The notes under the pieces are model-generated. The model was given only the letters and a program-made list of their open reading frames with translations, was not told where the DNA came from and searched no databases. This document shows positions 5,493 to 7,025 of a stretch of DNA of 7,025 bases, in pieces. Position 1 is the first letter of the stretch. Each line of letters begins with the position of its first letter. The stretch covers positions 1-7,025 of the forward strand of contig CAJYHD010000281.1 in the NCBI GenBank assembly GCA_913773715.1. The letters run 5' to 3'. The position numbers were made by a program, and so were the translations under genes. The stretch is from an uncultured Sphingobium sp. Its GTDB lineage: Bacteria; Pseudomonadota; Alphaproteobacteria; Sphingomonadales; Sphingomonadaceae.

Positions 5493-6754
5493 TGCAGGAG
5501 AAGGATTTCGATCTGACGCGGCGGTCGTTCATCGATCGTGTGCTGATGGCGGCGGCAGGAACGGGGATGGCGGCAGCCGCGCCCTGGACCGCCTTTGCCG
5601 CGACCGCGCGACCAGAGCAGGGCGATAAGGTACGGATCGGGTTTATCGGTACGGGCGATCGTGGGCGCACGCTGATCCAGAATCTGGCCAAGACGCGCAA
5701 TTGTGCTGTGGTCGCCATCTGCGACAATTACGACGTCAATCTGGGCAAGGCGCGATTGCTGGTCCCCCAGGCGCGGACCTTTGCCGACCATCGCAAGATG
5801 CTGGAAGCGGGCGGGCTGGACGCTGTGGTGATCGCGACGCCGCTGCATGTCCATGCGCGGCAGACGCTGGATGCGTTCGATGCGGGGCTGCACGTCTGGT
5901 GCGAAAAGGCGATGGCGCGCACGATCGACGATTGTAGCGCCATGGTCGCGAAGTCGCGGTCGGCGAACAAGGTGCTTCAGATCGGGCATCAGCGCATGTT
6001 TCACCCGACCTACCTCAACGCCCTCAAGCGCACGAAGGCGGGCGAGATCGGCATGGTCACGCAGATTCGCGCAAGCTGGCACCGGCAGAATAGCTGGCGT
6101 CGCGCGGTGCCGCCTGGCATTCCCGACCGGCAAATCAACTGGCGGCTGTATCGCGACAGTTCGGCAGGGCTGATGACCGAGCTTGCGACGCACCAGTTGC
6201 AGATCGGCGACTGGTTCTTCGACTCCGCTCCGCAGCGGGTGATGGGGTCGGGCAGTATCTGTTTCTGGAAGGATGGGCGTGAGGTCTATGACCATGTCGC
6301 GCTGATCTACGAATATCCGGGCGGGCGGAAGCTGGTCTATACCTCGCTGCTCAACAATGCGCGCTATGGCTGCGAGGAGCAGATCATGGGCAGCAAGGGC
6401 ACAATCGAGCCGGAACTGGGCCGCATCTATCAGGAATTGCCGCCGCGCGTCGCGACGCTGGAGCGGATGAAGAAGGACATCGTCAAAGGCAAGAAACGCG
6501 CCGTCCCCATCGGCGGCGCGACCTGGTTCCCCGAACTGCCGATCACCACGCCGGGAGAGTCGCTCGGCTGGAGCGATTATGACGAGACGATGTTGCAGTT
6601 CGAGGGTTTCGGCGAAGCGGTGCGTGCCGGCAAGCCCCTGCCCGGCCTGTTGCAGCAAGCCTATCAGGCGAGCGTCGCGTCGCTGCTGGGCGAACAGGCG
6701 ATGGATGAGGGCAAGGCGATCGACTGGCCGACCGGGCTGATCTCATTTTCTTGA
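5492..6754 (+). CDS. Tat-exported Gfo/Idh/MocA family oxidoreductase (second of three)
   Basis: This 420-residue protein has a clear Tat signal, LTRRSFIDRVLMAAAG (8-23), with cleavage near AFA|AT (34-38). The Rossmann loop is GFIGTGDRGRT (50-60), and VVIATPLHVHA (112-122) follows as in the family. The catalytic-lysine motif is CEKAM (137-141): the lysine is kept, but the usual Pro of EKP is Ala. In the C-terminal domain SAGLMTELATHQLQIGDW (224-241) aligns with the family's HxxD region, yet Asp is replaced by Gln237 after His234. The protein differs from the first oxidoreductase throughout and is not a recent duplicate. It may oxidise or reduce a different position, or re-oxidise the bound cofactor with another sugar. 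Its ATG overlaps the preceding TAA (TAATG), so it is translationally coupled to the ApbE-like gene. The Tat motif supports this start. Confidence 0.88.
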   Translation: MQEKDFDLTRRSFIDRVLMAAAGTGMAAAAPWTAFAATARPEQGDKVRIGFIGTGDRGRTLIQNLAKTRNCAVVAICDNYDVNLGKARLLVPQARTFADHRKMLEAGGLDAVVIATPLHVHARQTLDAFDAGLHVWCEKAMARTIDDCSAMVAKSRSANKVLQIGHQRMFHPTYLNALKRTKAGEIGMVTQIRASWHRQNSWRRAVPPGIPDRQINWRLYRDSSAGLMTELATHQLQIGDWFFDSAPQRVMGSGSICFWKDGREVYDHVALIYEYPGGRKLVYTSLLNNARYGCEEQIMGSKGTIEPELGRIYQELPPRVATLERMKKDIVKGKKRAVPIGGATWFPELPITTPGESLGWSDYDETMLQFEGFGEAVRAGKPLPGLLQQAYQASVASLLGEQAMDEGKAIDWPTGLISFS

Positions 6755-6758
6755 ATAT

Positions 6759-6764
6759 AAGGGG
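6759..6764 (+). promoter_or_regulatory. Ribosome binding site of the third oxidoreductase
   Basis: AAGGGG lies in the 20-bp gap after the TGA at 6754, about 10 nt before the ATG at 6775. A second purine block GTGGAG ends 2 nt before the ATG but is too close. No terminator or promoter is seen in the gap, so the gene most likely belongs to the same transcript. Confidence 0.5.
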
Positions 6765-6774
6765 ACGTGGAGCC

Positions 6775-7025
6775 ATGACCGACATCAACCGCCGGGCCAT
6801 CCTGAACATCGGCTTGGCCGCAGGAGTCGCGGGCCTTGCCAGCGATGCACTCGCCCAGTCCGCGACGCGCGGCGACGCGCCGACCGAAGGCGCGCCAGCC
6901 AAACCAGCACCCGAAGCCAAATATCGCGTGCCGTTCGCGGTCATCGGCCTCGACCACAACCATATCTACGGCATCACCGATGCCATGATCCGGGGCGGCG
7001 GCATCCTCACCAGCTTTTACGCGAG
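6775..7025 (+). CDS. Gfo/Idh/MocA family oxidoreductase, N-terminus (third of three; runs off right edge)
   Basis: The ATG at 6775 opens a frame of 83 residues to the window edge. Residues 1-27 look like a Tat-type signal: INRRAILNIG (4-13), hydrophobic GLAAGVAGLA, cleavage at ALA|QS. An Ala/Pro/Gly-rich linker (28-49) follows, then the first Rossmann strand YRVPFAVIGLDHNHIYG (50-66) and the helix TDAMIRGGGILTSFYA. The hydrophobic strand and helix resemble Gfo/Idh/MocA oxidoreductases. The usual GxGxxG loop is replaced by GLDHNH, a variant I associate with one subgroup of exported family members. The catalytic-lysine motif and the C-terminal domain are outside the window, so activity cannot be judged. 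Confidence 0.75.
   Translation, partial: MTDINRRAILNIGLAAGVAGLASDALAQSATRGDAPTEGAPAKPAPEAKYRVPFAVIGLDHNHIYGITDAMIRGGGILTSFYA

Noticed and set aside
4634..6658. Open frame of 674 codons on the minus strand
   Set aside because: It lies antisense to the ApbE-like and second oxidoreductase genes, both of which have clear family motifs and coupled starts. Its translation is rich in Arg/His/Pro/Ala with no domain pattern; long antisense frames are common in high-GC DNA.
3334..6754. Recent tandem duplication of the oxidoreductase genes
   Set aside because: The first and second Gfo/Idh/MocA proteins differ throughout, including their active-site motifs, and no long DNA repeat is visible between them.
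1..7025. Mobile elements, tRNA/rRNA genes or CRISPR repeats
   Set aside because: No transposase-like frame, terminal inverted repeats with target duplication, tRNA-like fold or regularly spaced repeats were seen.

Overview
The window is a piece of a carbohydrate-utilisation locus from a high-GC alphaproteobacterium, most likely a sphingomonad (Sphingomonas, Sphingobium or Novosphingobium type). The assignment rests on high GC with strong G/C third-position bias, a TonB-dependent receptor whose N-terminal plug has the style common in sphingomonads, caulobacters and xanthomonads, and the pairing of that receptor with an FCD-type GntR regulator and Tat-exported Gfo/Idh/MocA oxidoreductases. The taxonomic call is inference from sequence style, not from a marker gene.

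Layout. On the minus strand lie the N-terminal third or so of a TonB-dependent outer-membrane receptor (1-757, running off the left edge) and, upstream of it, an FCD-family GntR repressor (996-1742). The 238-bp gap between them holds a 46-bp dyad-symmetric cluster of TGTCAG/CTGACA elements (844-889), a 9-bp-stem hairpin (900-927) and a possible ten-residue mini-ORF with a perfect Shine-Dalgarno. A 218-bp divergent intergenic region (1743-1960) separates the regulator from a plus-strand operon and carries related CTGAC-type repeats (1850-1893).

The plus-strand operon has five genes, tightly packed: a Sec-exported protein with two DUF1080 (3-keto-disaccharide hydrolase) domains (1961-3334); a Tat-exported Gfo/Idh/MocA oxidoreductase (3334-4644, overlapping by one base); a diverged ApbE-like FAD:protein FMN transferase (4689-5492, probably starting a little upstream at a non-standard codon); a second Tat-exported Gfo/Idh/MocA protein (5492-6754, one-base overlap); and the N-terminus of a third (6775 to the right edge).

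Working model. The receptor imports an oligosaccharide or glycoside into the periplasm. There, Gfo/Idh/MocA enzymes would oxidise a sugar hydroxyl (C3 is the known chemistry in systems of this kind), and the DUF1080 protein would cleave the resulting 3-keto-glycoside by elimination/hydrolysis rather than by a classical glycosidase mechanism. No classical glycoside hydrolase is present in the window. Nicotinamide does not circulate freely in the periplasm, so several Tat-exported oxidoreductases suggest tightly bound cofactor that is re-oxidised in place, as in the periplasmic glucose-fructose oxidoreductase of Zymomonas. The ApbE-like gene in the middle raises the alternative that a flavinylated electron carrier takes the electrons, although its active-site motifs are altered. 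The GntR regulator probably controls both the receptor and the operon through the shared repeats. Substrate and exact reactions cannot be read from the sequence.
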